This document shows, one piece after another, positions 21,419 to 31,770 of a stretch of 64,000 nucleotides of DNA. This stretch comes from Catonia carolina (lineage: Eukaryota > Arthropoda > Insecta > Hemiptera > Achilidae). Position 1 is the first letter of the stretch. Each line of letters opens with the position of its first letter. Under the pieces are notes generated by a model that saw only the letters and a program-made list of their open reading frames with translations, was not told where the DNA came from and searched no databases. Location of the stretch: assembly GCA_035578175.1 (NCBI GenBank), contig JAQMRL010000008.1, forward strand, positions 7,292,883 to 7,356,882, in the 5' to 3' direction. A program made the position numbers and the translations under genes.

Positions 21419-23270
21419 TTTTTAAATGTAATGTTTGTACTCGTACATTAAAGTCTCCGTAACTCAATTTTGTAACGTATAAGTAGTTTTTCTATAGTTA
21501 ATTTTATTTCTTTAAGTTGATATTTCATTATATTTTTCCTCGAATACTTATTTCCTTTATTTTGTAGATTCTTTGTTGGTAAATTCTTTATTTTCTTTCA
21601 AATGCTTTCGACCCTATGGTTATGTTAGATTTTTCTGTTCGGTTGAAATTAGGGTGGTGAATTTTATTATTTCCTTTGTATGCAGCTTTGAATATGCTCT
21701 ACCCCTCCTACCCTGCTTTGTGTGAGGTCGTCAACATGTTTGGGTGTGTACGTGCTGTTTTGGTTGTAAGCAGACATCGTATGATGTGTAGAAAGGCTGT
21801 CATTGGTTGGTTTATATCGCGTGATCCACTTCAGCCCTTGTTTGGGGGGAACTTGCTTATTAGTTAGTTCTGTTGTCTTGTGGATCTCGTCCGATGAAGA
21901 AGCACAAAGTTAATGTTTAATGCCTTCGTAGGCTAAGTAAAATGTGGTATCAGAATGTTTAATATTGTCTTTATTTGACCTAAAATGTATCGTCATTGTT
22001 AATTATAATCTTCTAGTGTTGTTGGCAATAATTTTGTGCGTTATTTCACCATGAGATAGTATTTATTGGATTGCTTCTTTATCGTTCCGTGTGCTCGTCG
22101 CAGCGGAAATTATTGGGTGAGTAGAACTCCTTTGTATTGAATAAATTAAATTTGTATTGTTTTTGTCTTTTATCTTGTGAAAGTAGGGAAGGATTATGAT
22201 TCTGGGACACACGAATCTCGTTGTTATTTGAATTCTAAAAATTTGTTTATTATTTTTATACTGTAATGGCGTCATAAAATTGTAAAGTATTCTGAAGTCT
22301 TCTATTATCTGTAATCTAAAGTAAAGTACCTTTTTGGGAAAATTATCTTTTGTTTTGTCTTGTTTTTGCTTTTGGCAAATTATTTTGTAAATTTATATCT
22401 TGGATATGTTTGACCTACCAAACAGAAAATCCTGCTATCACTTGGGAAATTGTGCCCTTAATAATGTTCTAATAATGTAATAGACTGAGAGAGATTTTTT
22501 TTTAGTAAACTCTTGTATCATGTTAATTATATTTGGTTTTAATCTGTAAAAAAAGTAGAAACGAGTTTCGGGGGGGAGACCCGTTGTGTTTTTATTTCTG
22601 TTTGTACAGAAATCTGTTTTGTTGTTTCAGAAAAATGTATTCACAAATCCAGAAAAATGTATTCACGAATGTATTCACAATTCCATTGAAATGTATTCAG
22701 TAATCCATTTGAGATGTATTAATGTATTCGGATATTCAGTGAAATGTATTCATGTTTTCAAATCAATTAAGATGTATTCAACTGTAATCTTGTAAAAGTA
22801 TACCAAGGAAATGAATGTGAAACCGACTTGAGGATGGATTAACACGAATATATTTGCCCAATATTCCGTAGCGGTGTTTCTTATGAATGGGAAGTACAAT
22901 TGAATTTATATTTTATTTTATTTTGTTTTGATGAACACTTAAGTTGATGTTTAAATAAATTTATATATCTTCTTAATTATCATTTTATATTTGCTGGATC
23001 CTGCAAAGTAACTTCACTTATTTGTATTATATTTAAAACTTTCATTTCATTCAGTAAATTTTTGTCAACAACATAAAAGTTTTTATTTTTATTTTCTTTT
23101 CTCCCAAAGTGACTAGTTTTTAATGTTATTATCTCATCTCTGGAAATCCTTTTCCAGAATGAAAGTTCTGGACCAATTCAGTGTTAGGTTTTTAATAGGT
23201 TATGAAAGGAAGCACGGTTCAATTTTCATGTTGATGAGATTAAAATTACAAAGTTCTTGCAAGAAATATA
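21419..23270. other. 1.85-kb stretch without gene
   Basis: AT-rich, without a coding signature on either strand. The small ORF at 21676 (63 codons) shows no domain. It contains the ATGTATTCA minisatellite (22626-22790) and ends at a mariner-type TIR. Confidence 0.5.
22626..22790. repeat. Degenerate minisatellite built on ATGTATTCA
   Basis: Six exact ATGTATTCA plus variants at irregular 15-35 base spacing. A weaker echo (ATGTATTTTAATGTATTC) lies near 43695. Confidence 0.7.
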
Positions 23271-23272
23271 TA

Positions 23273-23311
23273 CGAGGTGTGGCTATAAAATAACGAGACA
23301 GACGTTGTGAA
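23273..23311 (+). mobile_element. Solo mariner terminal repeat
   Basis: TA-CGAGGTGTGGCTATAAAATA followed by ACGAGACAGACGTTG matches the ends of the element at 23608-24527. It is cut off by SINE-B after about 39 bases. Confidence 0.65.
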
Positions 23312-23590
23312 AAATTTCAGCATGCCAGGCCCTCTGAAAAGCATCTACTTTTCACCCTGCAGATGACACCTTCACTTCATTCACCCCAGCTTCTGGCTGT
23401 ATAATGAAATTCATTACTTTCTGAGGAAATAACTCTTGATTAGTGTCTTTTACACCTCTACCTCTTCTATTCTTTAATGATTCAGTCATTTAATTAACTG
23501 GTCATATGATGAGAAACAGAACTATTTTTTTGTACCCCTGGAACTAGCAGATTGAGTGTAAATAATTCAACACTCCAATTACTAATATGT
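23312..23590 (-). mobile_element. SINE-B, tail-truncated copy
   Basis: Runs from CAGCATGCCAGGCCCTCTG to the head CACTCCAATTACTAATATG. The (AAC)n tail side is lost at the boundary with the solo TIR. Confidence 0.8.
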
Positions 23591-23654
23591 AATAATAATA
23601 CCAAGTGCGTGGTGTGGCTATTAAATAACAAGACTGACGTAAAAAATTTTGTTT

Positions 23655-23880
23655 TTATTTTATACATTATCATTTATTGTCACCTTCAATATGCACTCCT
23701 TCTCTATCCCTACAACCGTGCGAATTTTCCATTGTTGGAAACAGTGCCGGAAGTCATCTTCTGTCAGTTCCTTTAGGACACGTGCCGCTTTCTCTTTTAC
23801 AGCTTCCACAGATTCAAAACTTGTCCCTTTTAATACAGATTTCACCTTAGGGAACAGGTAGAAGATAATAACATGTGATG
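23655..23880 (-). pseudogene. Mariner transposase C-terminus in left arm
   Basis: Minus strand: YLFPKVKSVLKGTSFESVEA, VKEKAARVLKELTEDDFRHC, FQQWKIR. Same C-terminal block as in the right arm, with independent substitutions, so the arms have had time to diverge. Confidence 0.85.
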
Positions 23881-23889
23881 AAATGTAGT

Positions 23890-24466
23890 TTTTTTACTTA
23901 TGATCCGGAAACGAAGCGCCAATCCATACACTGAAAGAGCCGAACTTCTCTGAGAGCCAAAAAAAAAACCTCGAATGAGCAAGTCAAAATTTAATGATAA
24001 TTGTTTATTTTTTTTATATCTATGGGATTGTGTACCTTCACTGGATTCCTGAAGGTCAAACAATTAATCAATATTACATACTACCTTCAGGTACTTTCTA
24101 AACTACGTCAAAGAGTAAGGAAAATACACCTCGAAATGTGGAAGGACAAATCATGGGTTCTCCACCAAGATAATGCGCCAGCTCATTCCGCATTATCTGT
24201 CAAGAGGTTCCTAGCAAAGTACAGTATCTCAGTGTTAGAACATCCAGATCTTGCACCATGTGAGTTCTACCTGTTCCTTAAGATGAAATCTGCATTGAAA
24301 GGGACAAGATTTGAGTCTGTGGAAGCAGTAAAAGAGAAAGTGGCACGTGTCCAGAAGGAGCTGACAGAAGATGACTTCCAGCACTGTTTCCAACAATGGA
24401 TAATTTGCATGGAGGGTTTTAGGGATAGAGAAGGAGTGTATATTAAAGGTGACAATAAGTGATTAT
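23890..24466 (+). pseudogene. Mariner transposase, catalytic region to stop, decayed
   Basis: After YDPETKRQSIH (just beyond where the first Asp block should be) the frame breaks. HWIPEGQTINQYY is legible around 24040. From 24100 an open frame carries KSWVLHQDNAPAHSALSVKR (second Asp) and EHPDLAPCEFYLF. The usual PPYSPDLAPCDF has lost four residues, and the third Asp is Glu. With those four residues counted the spacing would be 34. Inactive. Confidence 0.85.
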
Positions 24467-24539
24467 GTATAAAATTAAAATTAATTTTTTTACAACGTCA
24501 GTCTCGTTATTTAATAGCCACACCTCGTATTATTATTAA

Positions 24540-25437
24540 GCCACAAGTTTGGTCAAGTGGGTTCATCGCCGAGAGTCAGCCGCCGTTTAACAGCTGATGC
24601 TCGTAGACATAAGGTCCCAGGTTCAAATCCTAGTAAAGGTAGTTACTTTTAAACGGATTTAAATTCTAGACAGTGGTAACCGGTTTTCTTTAATGGTTGG
24701 GGTTCAATTAACCATCACAACTTTGGTCAAGTGGGTTCATCGCCGCGAGTCAGCCGCCGTTTAACAGCTGATGCTCGTAGACATAAGGTCCCAGGTTCAA
24801 ATCCTAGTAAAGGTAGTTACTTTTAAACGGATTTAAATTCTAGACAGTGGTAACCGGTTTTCTTTAATGGTTGGGGTTCAATTAACCATCACAACTTTGG
24901 TCAAGTGGGTTCATCGCCGCGAGTCAGCCGCCGTTTAACAGCTGATGCTCGTAGACATAAGGTCCCAGGTTCAAATCCTAGTAAAGGTAGTTACTTTTAA
25001 ACGGATTTAAATTCTAGACAGTGGTAACCGGTTTTCTTTAATGGTTGGGGTTCAATTAACCATCACAACTTTGGTCAAGTGGGTTCATCGCCGCGAGTCA
25101 GCCGCCGTTTAACAGCTGATGCTCGTAGACATAAGGTCCCAGGTTCAAATCCTAGTAAAGGTAGTTACTTTTAAACGGATTTAAATTCTAGACAGTGGTA
25201 ACCGGTTTTCTTTAATGGTTGGGGTTCAATTAACCATCACAACTTTGGTCAAGTGGGTTCATCGCCGCGAGTCAGCCGCCGTTTAACAGCTGATGCTCGT
25301 AGACATAAGGTCCCAGGTTCAAATCCTAGTAAAGGTAGTTACTTTTAAACGGATTTAAATTCTAGACAGTGGTAACCGGTTTTCTTTAATGGTTGGGGTT
25401 CAATTAACCATACCCTCTCCGGAATGGTCGGCCTCGG
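24540..25437 (+). repeat. Tandem array: five 174-bp units made from a SINE-C head
   Basis: GGTCAAGTGGGTTCATCGCC recurs at 24551, 24725, 24899, 25073 and 25247, an exact 174-base period. Units 2-5 look identical; unit 1 differs at a couple of positions (GAGAGTC for GCGAGTC). Each unit holds an A-box-like TGGTCAAGTGG, a B box GGTTCAAATCC and the GGTTGGGGTTCAATTAACCA block. Only after the fifth unit does the normal SINE-C body resume (TACCCTCTCCGGAATGGTCG), cut by family A at 25441. The near-perfect identity implies very recent amplification or homogenisation. Confidence 0.93.
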
Positions 25438-25440
25438 TTT

Positions 25441-26364
25441 TTTACTTTCTCTTGCCTATATGAATATATAGGAAGGAAAGTATTGTTTTCATGTCGATTT
25501 TTCGAAATCGAATTTTCACCGGATCTATACGTTTTCAGACCCCCTGAACCCAAAAAACATGTTTTTAGCGATTGGTCTGTGTGTGTGAACAGAATATCTC
25601 AAGAACGGAACATCGTACGAACTTGAAACTTGAAACTTAAGTTACGTACCACTACCGAACTCGACACGAACATTTTCATCAAAATCGGTCAACCGGAAGT
25701 AGTAGTTTATTCGTATAATTTTTCAGTTTTTTGCGATTTTCTCAAAAACTGGTCCTACGATTTTTTTTAAAATCGCCTATTTTACTCAATTTTTTATTCT
25801 CTACAAGATAGGGTAGGCGCCATGTTAGCTGAAATTCTCGGTGAGGCTGTTTTCACGTAAAAACGTTGTTTTTTTAAGATTACGGCTTTAATATGCATTT
25901 TAGCGCAAAACGTTATATAATAAAAGTTGTAGAGAATGTAAAATTCTACAACTTTTATTTCAAGCATTTTTTTGTATAACGCTTAGTTTAGCGGTAATTT
26001 GCGATTTTCTGTTTTTTTTCTCACGAAAACGTGAGAAAAATCGATTTTTTTAACATTTCGGTCTTAGTATGCATTTTACGACAAAAGTGTATATAATTAA
26101 ATTTATAGAAAATTAAAAGATCTACAACTTTTGTTTAGAGCATTTTTCTCTACAGAGCCTAGTTTAGCGTGAAAGCGTGATTTTCCGTATTTTTAAGCCA
26201 AACTGAGTTCGATTGTCATTTTGCGTCATTCACTCATGATTAAAATAAGGTTATGTTTTTGAGGTTAGTTTTTGTTCATTTCTATTGTTTTAATACTAAT
26301 GTTAGGTTTATTGTTAATTATTTGCATTGGCAAGAGAAAGTTGTGTGAGTGTTTCACACCAGAT
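25441..26364 (+). mobile_element. Family A element, clean reference copy (Helentron/HINE-like)
   Basis: Seen here: 5' motif ACTTTCTCTTGCC (25444-25456); hairpin CCTATATGAATATATAGG (25455-25472); TCGATTT-TTCG-AAATCGA (25494-25511); GT repeat near 25578-25588; a 15-bp stem AATAAAAGTTGTAGA/TCTACAACTTTTATT (about 25918-25958); CTCACG-AAAA-CGTGAG (about 26020-26036). The inverted motif GGCAAGAGAAAGT (26329-26341), stem-loop GTGTGA-GTGTT-TCACAC (26343-26359) and the end CCAGAT follow. Known of the family: subterminal inverted repeats, a 3' stem-loop, an internal microsatellite and insertion into T runs describe HINE/DINE-1 elements, which are moved by Helentron rolling-circle proteins. Inferred: non-autonomous; no Rep/helicase coding is present. 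Confidence 0.9.
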
Positions 26365-27205
26365 TTTTAAAACTTTTTAAAGCTTGTGGCAATTTATTGA
26401 TGTATTTTCTACCTGTTGGTTTTTGTTTAAACAATTTAGTATTGTGATTATCAATACAGTAATCAATTCTGTTTCTTGTGTAGAGATAGTGGACATTTAA
26501 ATTCCATGGTACAATCGAAAAATACCGAGAAACAACAATAAAAAACCAAATAAATACTTTATACAATATTAAATAACGAGAGAAAAATATTTATTTAACA
26601 TGTCAGTCAATTATTTAAGTAGAATTTAACAAGTATATAACTTAAAATAAATATATATCCACTTATATCTTCATTATTATCATAATTTATTATTGCACAA
26701 TTATTATTTTATAGAGTAAGCTAAATAAAACCAAGATTCATCATTAAATGAACACAACAATTTGAAATCTACAAAAATATTTAACGTAATACGAGCTGCA
26801 AACAAAAAAAGTTTGTTTTTCGGTTACCTACTAATTTTTCAAATCGCACGACTACATCTTTCACGTTTTATCACGTAGGACTCATAAACGTAGCCGCTAA
26901 CAAGACGTAACTACGTTCAAATTACAAGGCAATTACATTGAATACGCAAACATTTTATTTTTAAAATTTTCTATGGTGAAAATAGTATAATTGTAGTGCA
27001 AAACTGTGGAATTTACGTATTTACTTTCTTATATAATTGCATAGGGTGTTCAAAAAAGGCCCAATTCATTTTCAGTTTATATGAATGTTGTTGTAGTTTT
27101 TACCGCTACGCTGTTAAGTACAATTGTACAAGAAATTATAATACAAAAACAAATACAATTAAATACAAAAATAAATTATACAAAAACAATCATAATTTAA
27201 AACAA
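26365..27205. other. AT-rich stretch, no gene
   Basis: Nothing recognised. A possible transposon end, ATAGGGTGTTCAAAAAAGGC, lies at 27041-27060 without a partner. Confidence 0.45.
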
Positions 27206-27705
27206 ATCTGGTGTGAAACACTCACACAACTTTCTCTTGCCAATGTAAATAATTAACAGTATAATCTAATATTAGCAATAAAACATTAAAAATAAAAAAA
27301 AATAACCTCAAAACATAACCTTATTTTAATCTTGAGTGAAAGACGCAAAATGAAAATCGAACTCAGTTTGGCTTAAAAATACGGGAAATCACTCTTTCAC
27401 GCTAAACTAGGCTCTGTAGAGAAAAATTCTTTAAATAAAAGTTGTAGATCTTTTAATTTCCTACAAATTTGATTATATACACTTCTGTCGCAAAATGCGT
27501 ACTAAAGCCGAAATCTTAAAAAAATAGATTTTTCACACGTTTTCGTGAGAAAAAATCAGAAAATCGCTAATTACTGCTAAACTAAGCGTTATACAGAAAA
27601 ATGTTTGAAATAAAGGTTGTTGAATTTTAAATTCTCTACAACTTTTGTTATATAAATTTTGCGCTAAAATGTAGTATATTAAAGCCGTAATCTTAAAAAA
27701 ACAAT
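27206..27705 (-). mobile_element. Family A, 3' half, joined to an inverted piece
   Basis: From AATCTGGTGTG to TAAAGCCGTAATCTTAAAAA on the minus strand. Instead of continuing, the sequence flips at about 27705 to plus-strand family A, which marks a rearrangement. Confidence 0.85.
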
Positions 27706-27890
27706 TTTTGCGATTTTCTCTAAAACTGGTTCTACGGTTTTTTTTAAAATCGCCTGGTCTATTCAATTTTTTATTCTCTACAAGATAGGGTAGGCGTCAT
27801 GTTTGGTGAAATTCTTGGTGAGGCTGTTTTCACGTATAAACGTTGTTTTTTTAAAGATTACGTAAAAAAGTGATTTTCCGTATTTTCCGA
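27706..27890 (+). mobile_element. Family A, central piece, rearranged
   Basis: GCGATTTTCTCTAAAACTGG, TCTACAAGATAGGGTAGGCG and GTGAGGCTGTTTTCACGT in plus orientation, then a jump to AAAGTGATTTTCCGTATTTT, which normally lies ~350 bases further on. It contains one inversion junction and one deletion. Confidence 0.8.
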
Positions 27891-27891
27891 A

Positions 27892-28076
27892 CAGATGGTT
27901 CACCAATGCCTTCCTCACAAAGGGGAAAATTATATTTATCAACATATTTTCAGTATTTCCAGCCTCTGAAAAGTATCCACTTTCCACCCTGCAAATGACA
28001 CCTTCACTTTACTCACCACAGTGTCTGGCTGTATAATGAAATTCATTACTCTCAAAGGAGATAATCTAAGAAGACA
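27892..28076 (-). mobile_element. SINE-B fragment
   Basis: Central part only (ACCAATGCCTTCCTCAC to CAAAGGAGATAATC), diverged. It is cut by the Helitron-like element to its right. Confidence 0.75.
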
Positions 28077-28448
28077 CTAAACATTAGACCTGAGGTATCG
28101 GATAATTCTATACATATAAAATTCGATGTATGTGTGTGTGTATGTTTATCACCTAAATTACTGAACCAATTTTCATGCAGTTTTTTTATGTTGTAACTAT
28201 GATGCCGGTGCAGGTTTTAGACTATTGAAACCCTTAAAAAGTTAGCCCTAAAGGGTTGAAAATAATGTTTATGTCCTACATAAGGCTTTTATAAGGTTAG
28301 ATAATCTGCTGCTTTTAAACCAGCTGATGTGATTCAAATAAAGATTTGTCATAAATAAAGTCATATGATTTAGCAAATAGCGACATGGTGCTAAGGATCA
28401 GCAGGTGACAACATCACATGATAATTTTATTGTATTTTATTACGTATA

Positions 28449-29390
28449 GGGTGATTCAAAAAGAGCGCCGGTTTTGATATATCAAATTAAAGAGATTTAT
28501 TTTATTGAAAAACTGAAAATAAATACATCAACAAGTTCATCTTACCTTCCGATTTTATGTATGAAAAATGATGTCATGCATGTGTCCTCCTCTACTGCGC
28601 TGGCACGCATCAACTCTGTCCATGAAATTGGATATTACTGCACGACAAGTTTCGATTATGTGGGACAAGTTTCCGTATGTGGGGTTTTCTAAACCCCACA
28701 TACGGCAGTTCTGTTTATTAACAAAACCGTTTAAGTGGAAGTGCGCCTCATCACTGAAAATGATTTTGTTTGCGAAGGTGTCATCATCCTGCCGTTTTCT
28801 CAATACCCAGTCAACAAACTGTCGTCTCTTCTGGTGGTCTGCCACTTTCAAATGTTGCGTCAACTGAATTTTATACGGGTGATATTGGAGATCGTACCGA
28901 AGAATTCTCCGTACAGAAGAACATCTTAAACCCAATTGTTGAGAACGGCGACGTATTGATTTTGCTGGGCTAACAGCCACACTGTCACGAACCAACGCAA
29001 CGTTCTGCTCAGTTCGGCCAGAACGACGACGTCCAGAACTTTTAAGGTCGACTGTTGAACCCGTCTCAAAAAACTTTTTCATGAGCCTGCGAACTGTTGA
29101 TTCATTCGGTGCTTCATACGTCCTAGAGTACCGCGAAGTCGCCTGACAGTAGCCGCATAACTCTCTCCACTCTGGTAAAATGTTTTGACGATTAACACTT
29201 GTTGCGCAATAGTAAACTTCTCCATGGTTAGACAGAGACTGCGAGAGTATTACACTGCGAACAAGAGAAACTACAACTGAATCGTCAATCGGAATGTTCT
29301 CCGAAATAGAAACGAGGTCAAACAATGTTGCCAACCTATAAACAAAAATTTACCAGCCGTTTAAAAACCGGCGCTCTTTTTGAATCACCC
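28449..29390 (-). mobile_element. Tc1/mariner element, DD41D type, internally deleted copy 1
   Basis: TIRs GGGTGATTCAAAAAGAGCGC and complement, TA at 28447-28448 and 29391-29392, 942 bp. The TIR is about 27 bp. It is inserted in the Helitron above. Confidence 0.9.
28555..29334 (-). CDS. Truncated DD41D transposase: DNA-binding domain plus first Asp
   Basis: Intact 259-codon frame from ATG at 29334. Residues ~50-160 contain the helix-turn-helix region (ESTVRRLMKKFFETGSTVDL, GRRRSGRTEQNVALVRDSVA). IIFSDEAHFHLNGFVNKQNC carries the first catalytic Asp. After MWG the frame jumps to the C-terminal ETCRAVISNFMDRVDACQRS...HDIIFHT, so the second and third Asp are deleted. The copy at 59497 keeps exactly what is missing here. 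If made, the product could bind ends but not cut; that is inference. Confidence 0.85.
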   Translation of the reverse strand: MATLFDLVSISENIPIDDSVVVSLVRSVILSQSLSNHGEVYYCATSVNRQNILPEWRELCGYCQATSRYSRTYEAPNESTVRRLMKKFFETGSTVDLKSSGRRRSGRTEQNVALVRDSVAVSPAKSIRRRSQQLGLRCSSVRRILRYDLQYHPYKIQLTQHLKVADHQKRRQFVDWVLRKRQDDDTFANKIIFSDEAHFHLNGFVNKQNCRMWGLENPTYGNLSHIIETCRAVISNFMDRVDACQRSRGGHMHDIIFHT

Positions 29391-29745
29391 TATAGATACG
29401 ATTTTGTATTGTTGAGTATTTTATAAAAGTAAAGTTTCGTGTTTCTTTAATTTGTTTTAATTTTCTTTAATTGGCGAGTGATCAATTGCTTTGATATTTT
29501 ATTTTGTCTTTTATTTTATTCAACGTAGATTTAAGTTTTTGGTTTTGACAATTATTTAAAAAAAGTGATTACACCATTTTTCGCGTGCAAAGCCGCGACG
29601 GGGCATGCTAGTGGTTTAAATAAGTGTGAAAGGATATTGAGAAAACCGGAATAAACCGAACCAAATACAGACAACTAATTAAGGACATTAAGGGCTTCCA
29701 TGAAGACCAAAAGCAGAACACCCGATGAACAGAAGAAAGTAAAAA

Positions 29746-30702
29746 ATCTGGTGTGAAACACTCACACAACTTTCTCTTGCCAATGCAAATAATTAATAAT
29801 AAACCTAACATTATTAATAAAATATTAGAAATAAACAAAAACTAACCTCAAAAACATAACCTTATTTTAATCACGAGTGAATGACGCAAAATGACAATCG
29901 AACTCAGTTTAGCTTAAACATACGGAAAATCACGCTTTCACGCTAAACTAGGCTCTGTAGAGAAAAATGCTCTAAACAAAAGTTGTAGATCTTTTAATTT
30001 TCTATAACTTTTATTATATACACTTTTGTCGTAAAATGCATACTAAGACCGAAATGTTAAAAAAATCGATTTTTCTCACGTTTTCGTGAGAAAAAAACAG
30101 AAAATCGCAAATTACCGCTAAACTAAGCGTTATACAAAAAAATGTTTGAAACAGAAGTTGTAGGTTTTTAAATTCTCTACAACTTTTATTATATAAGTTT
30201 TTGCGCTGAAATTTATATTAAAGCCGTAATCTTAAAAAAACAACGTTTTTACGTGAAAACAGCCTCACCGAGAATTTCAGCAAACATGGCGCCTACCCTA
30301 TCTTGTAGAGAATAAAAAATTGAGTAAAATAGGCGATTTTAAAAAAAATCGTAGGACCAGTTTTTGAGAAAATCGCAAAAAACTGAAAAATTATACGAAT
30401 AAACTACTACTTCCGGTTGACCGATTTTGATGAAAATGTTCGTGTCGCGTCCGGTAGTGGTATGTAACTTAAGTTTCAAGTTTCAAGTTCGTACGATGTT
30501 CCGTTCTTGAGATATTCTGTTCACACACACACACACACAGACACACAGACACACAGACACACACACAGACCAATCGCTAAAAACATGTTTTTTGGGTTCA
30601 GGGGGTCTGAAAACGTATAGATCCGGTGAAAACTCGATTTCTTAAAATCGACATGAAAACAATACTTTCCTTCCTATATATTCATATAGGCAAGAGAAAG
30701 TA
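29746..30702 (-). mobile_element. Family A element, full length
   Basis: Complete copy. Microsatellite 30522-30570 mixes CA and CAGA units. The bases just before it (AGAAGAAAGTAAAAA, 29731-29745) look like the eroded 5' end of another family A copy, a second possible head-to-tail junction. Confidence 0.93.
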
Positions 30703-31594
30703 AAAAGTCGATAGTAAGCGAATGCTGAGAATTGAGACGCAAAACAAAGTTGCAAAAAACTCTAGTCACGTGGTCTAAAACTGGCTCAATACGAGGAAAA
30801 AAATCTCACCAAGAATTATTGCACAGCTTAACAAGGTTACCTCTTCTAGGTTAAGTACTGGAATTGACACGAGAGAAGGTTGGTACAGAAAATTTAGATC
30901 AACATAAAAAAATAAAGAAAATTCAAACAAAATAAGATACCATAAATTTATTTTTTCTACGAAACGAAGCACTTTATAAAAATAAAAATAAATAAACTTT
31001 TATTTATAACAGACATAAAATATATTAAAATACAAAAATACATTACTGGCAATCTCTAAAAGAAAACAAATACAAAAAAAATGTAACAAACCTAGACACT
31101 TGTATTTAAATGGCATGCATTTTATAGTACGACTAAATACATAAAATACAAAATACGTATTCGGAATATTTGGTACGAGTGAAAGTATTTTGTGTATTCG
31201 TTTCTATTTATGCAAATTAAGAAGTTAACGAAGTTCGGTTTAAAAAAATAAAGAAATAAAAAACACAGAAGGGTTTTATTGTACAGGTAGCAGACAAATG
31301 TTAACATTTGATACCAATTAAAATTGGTTAAAATTTGCAATAAATAAATTAGTAGATCAACAAACAATACAGTAATAAATATTTAAAAAAAATTTATATA
31401 GTTATTTTAAATTTAATCGCATTTTAAGGTGCCCTTACACTACAGAAGAAATAATTAATTCAAACCTGGTGTAGAAATGTGAATAACGCTAATTACATTA
31501 GACAGTAAATTATAGTTTAGAAATAAATTACACAAAATACGATATACTATAAATGACAAACGTTTAATAAACAATTTTTTTATCCCTAAACGTT
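30703..31594. other. AT-rich stretch, no gene
   Basis: No domain in the minus-strand ORFs, which are Phe/Leu/Tyr-rich translations of AT-rich DNA. No repeat of this window. Confidence 0.5.
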
Positions 31595-31690
31595 GAAATC
31601 TGTTCAATTTAGAACAATAAACAACCCAATGAGATGAAGATGGTGTGTATGACGTGTTAATGAGTTGTAGTCATAAAGAATAAAGAGTGT
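31595..31690 (-). mobile_element. SINE-C 3' fragment
   Basis: AATCTGTTCAATTTAGAACA, CAATGAGATGAAGATGGTGT and GAGTTGTAGTC match the last ~95 bases of SINE-C on the minus strand. Confidence 0.75.
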
Positions 31691-31770
31691 TTTATTCAAA
31701 TACAGAGTAATCGAGAAAGGTTCATCAATTTTTAACAATTAAAGTTTAAAAACTACTGGAGATGGTCATA

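Larger units (their letters stand above)
23608..24527. mobile_element. Second fold-back mariner (different lineage), 920 bp
   Basis: Left arm 23608-23880 is the inverted complement of right arm about 24253-24527, roughly 270 bp, each ending in (CGAGGTGTGGCTATTAAATA)-type TIR. TA follows at 24528; the left flank is TG (mutated or a junction). As in the 17-kb element, both arms are the 3' end of a mariner, and the 5' end is missing. Confidence 0.85.
28107..29611 (+). mobile_element. Non-autonomous Helitron carrying a DD41D element
   Basis: 5' TC in TCTATACATATAAAATTCG (28107); 3' end CAAAGCCGCGACGGGGCATG-CTAG (to 29611) followed by T. That is the CTRR-type Helitron terminus with a GC-rich imperfect palindrome just before it. 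The base before 5' TC is T rather than the expected A. Without the nested transposon the element is about 560 bp and has no Rep/helicase coding. It includes a GTGTGTGTGTATG microsatellite near the 5' end. Confidence 0.65.

Noticed and set aside
21676..21867. 63-codon ORF in the 21.4-23.3 kb stretch as a small gene
   Set aside because: No domain, no promoter or splice signals beyond chance; length expected by chance in this stretch.
24540..25437. CRISPR-like array
   Set aside because: Units are 174 bp, contiguous and without unique spacers; they are a SINE-head tandem repeat in a eukaryotic context.
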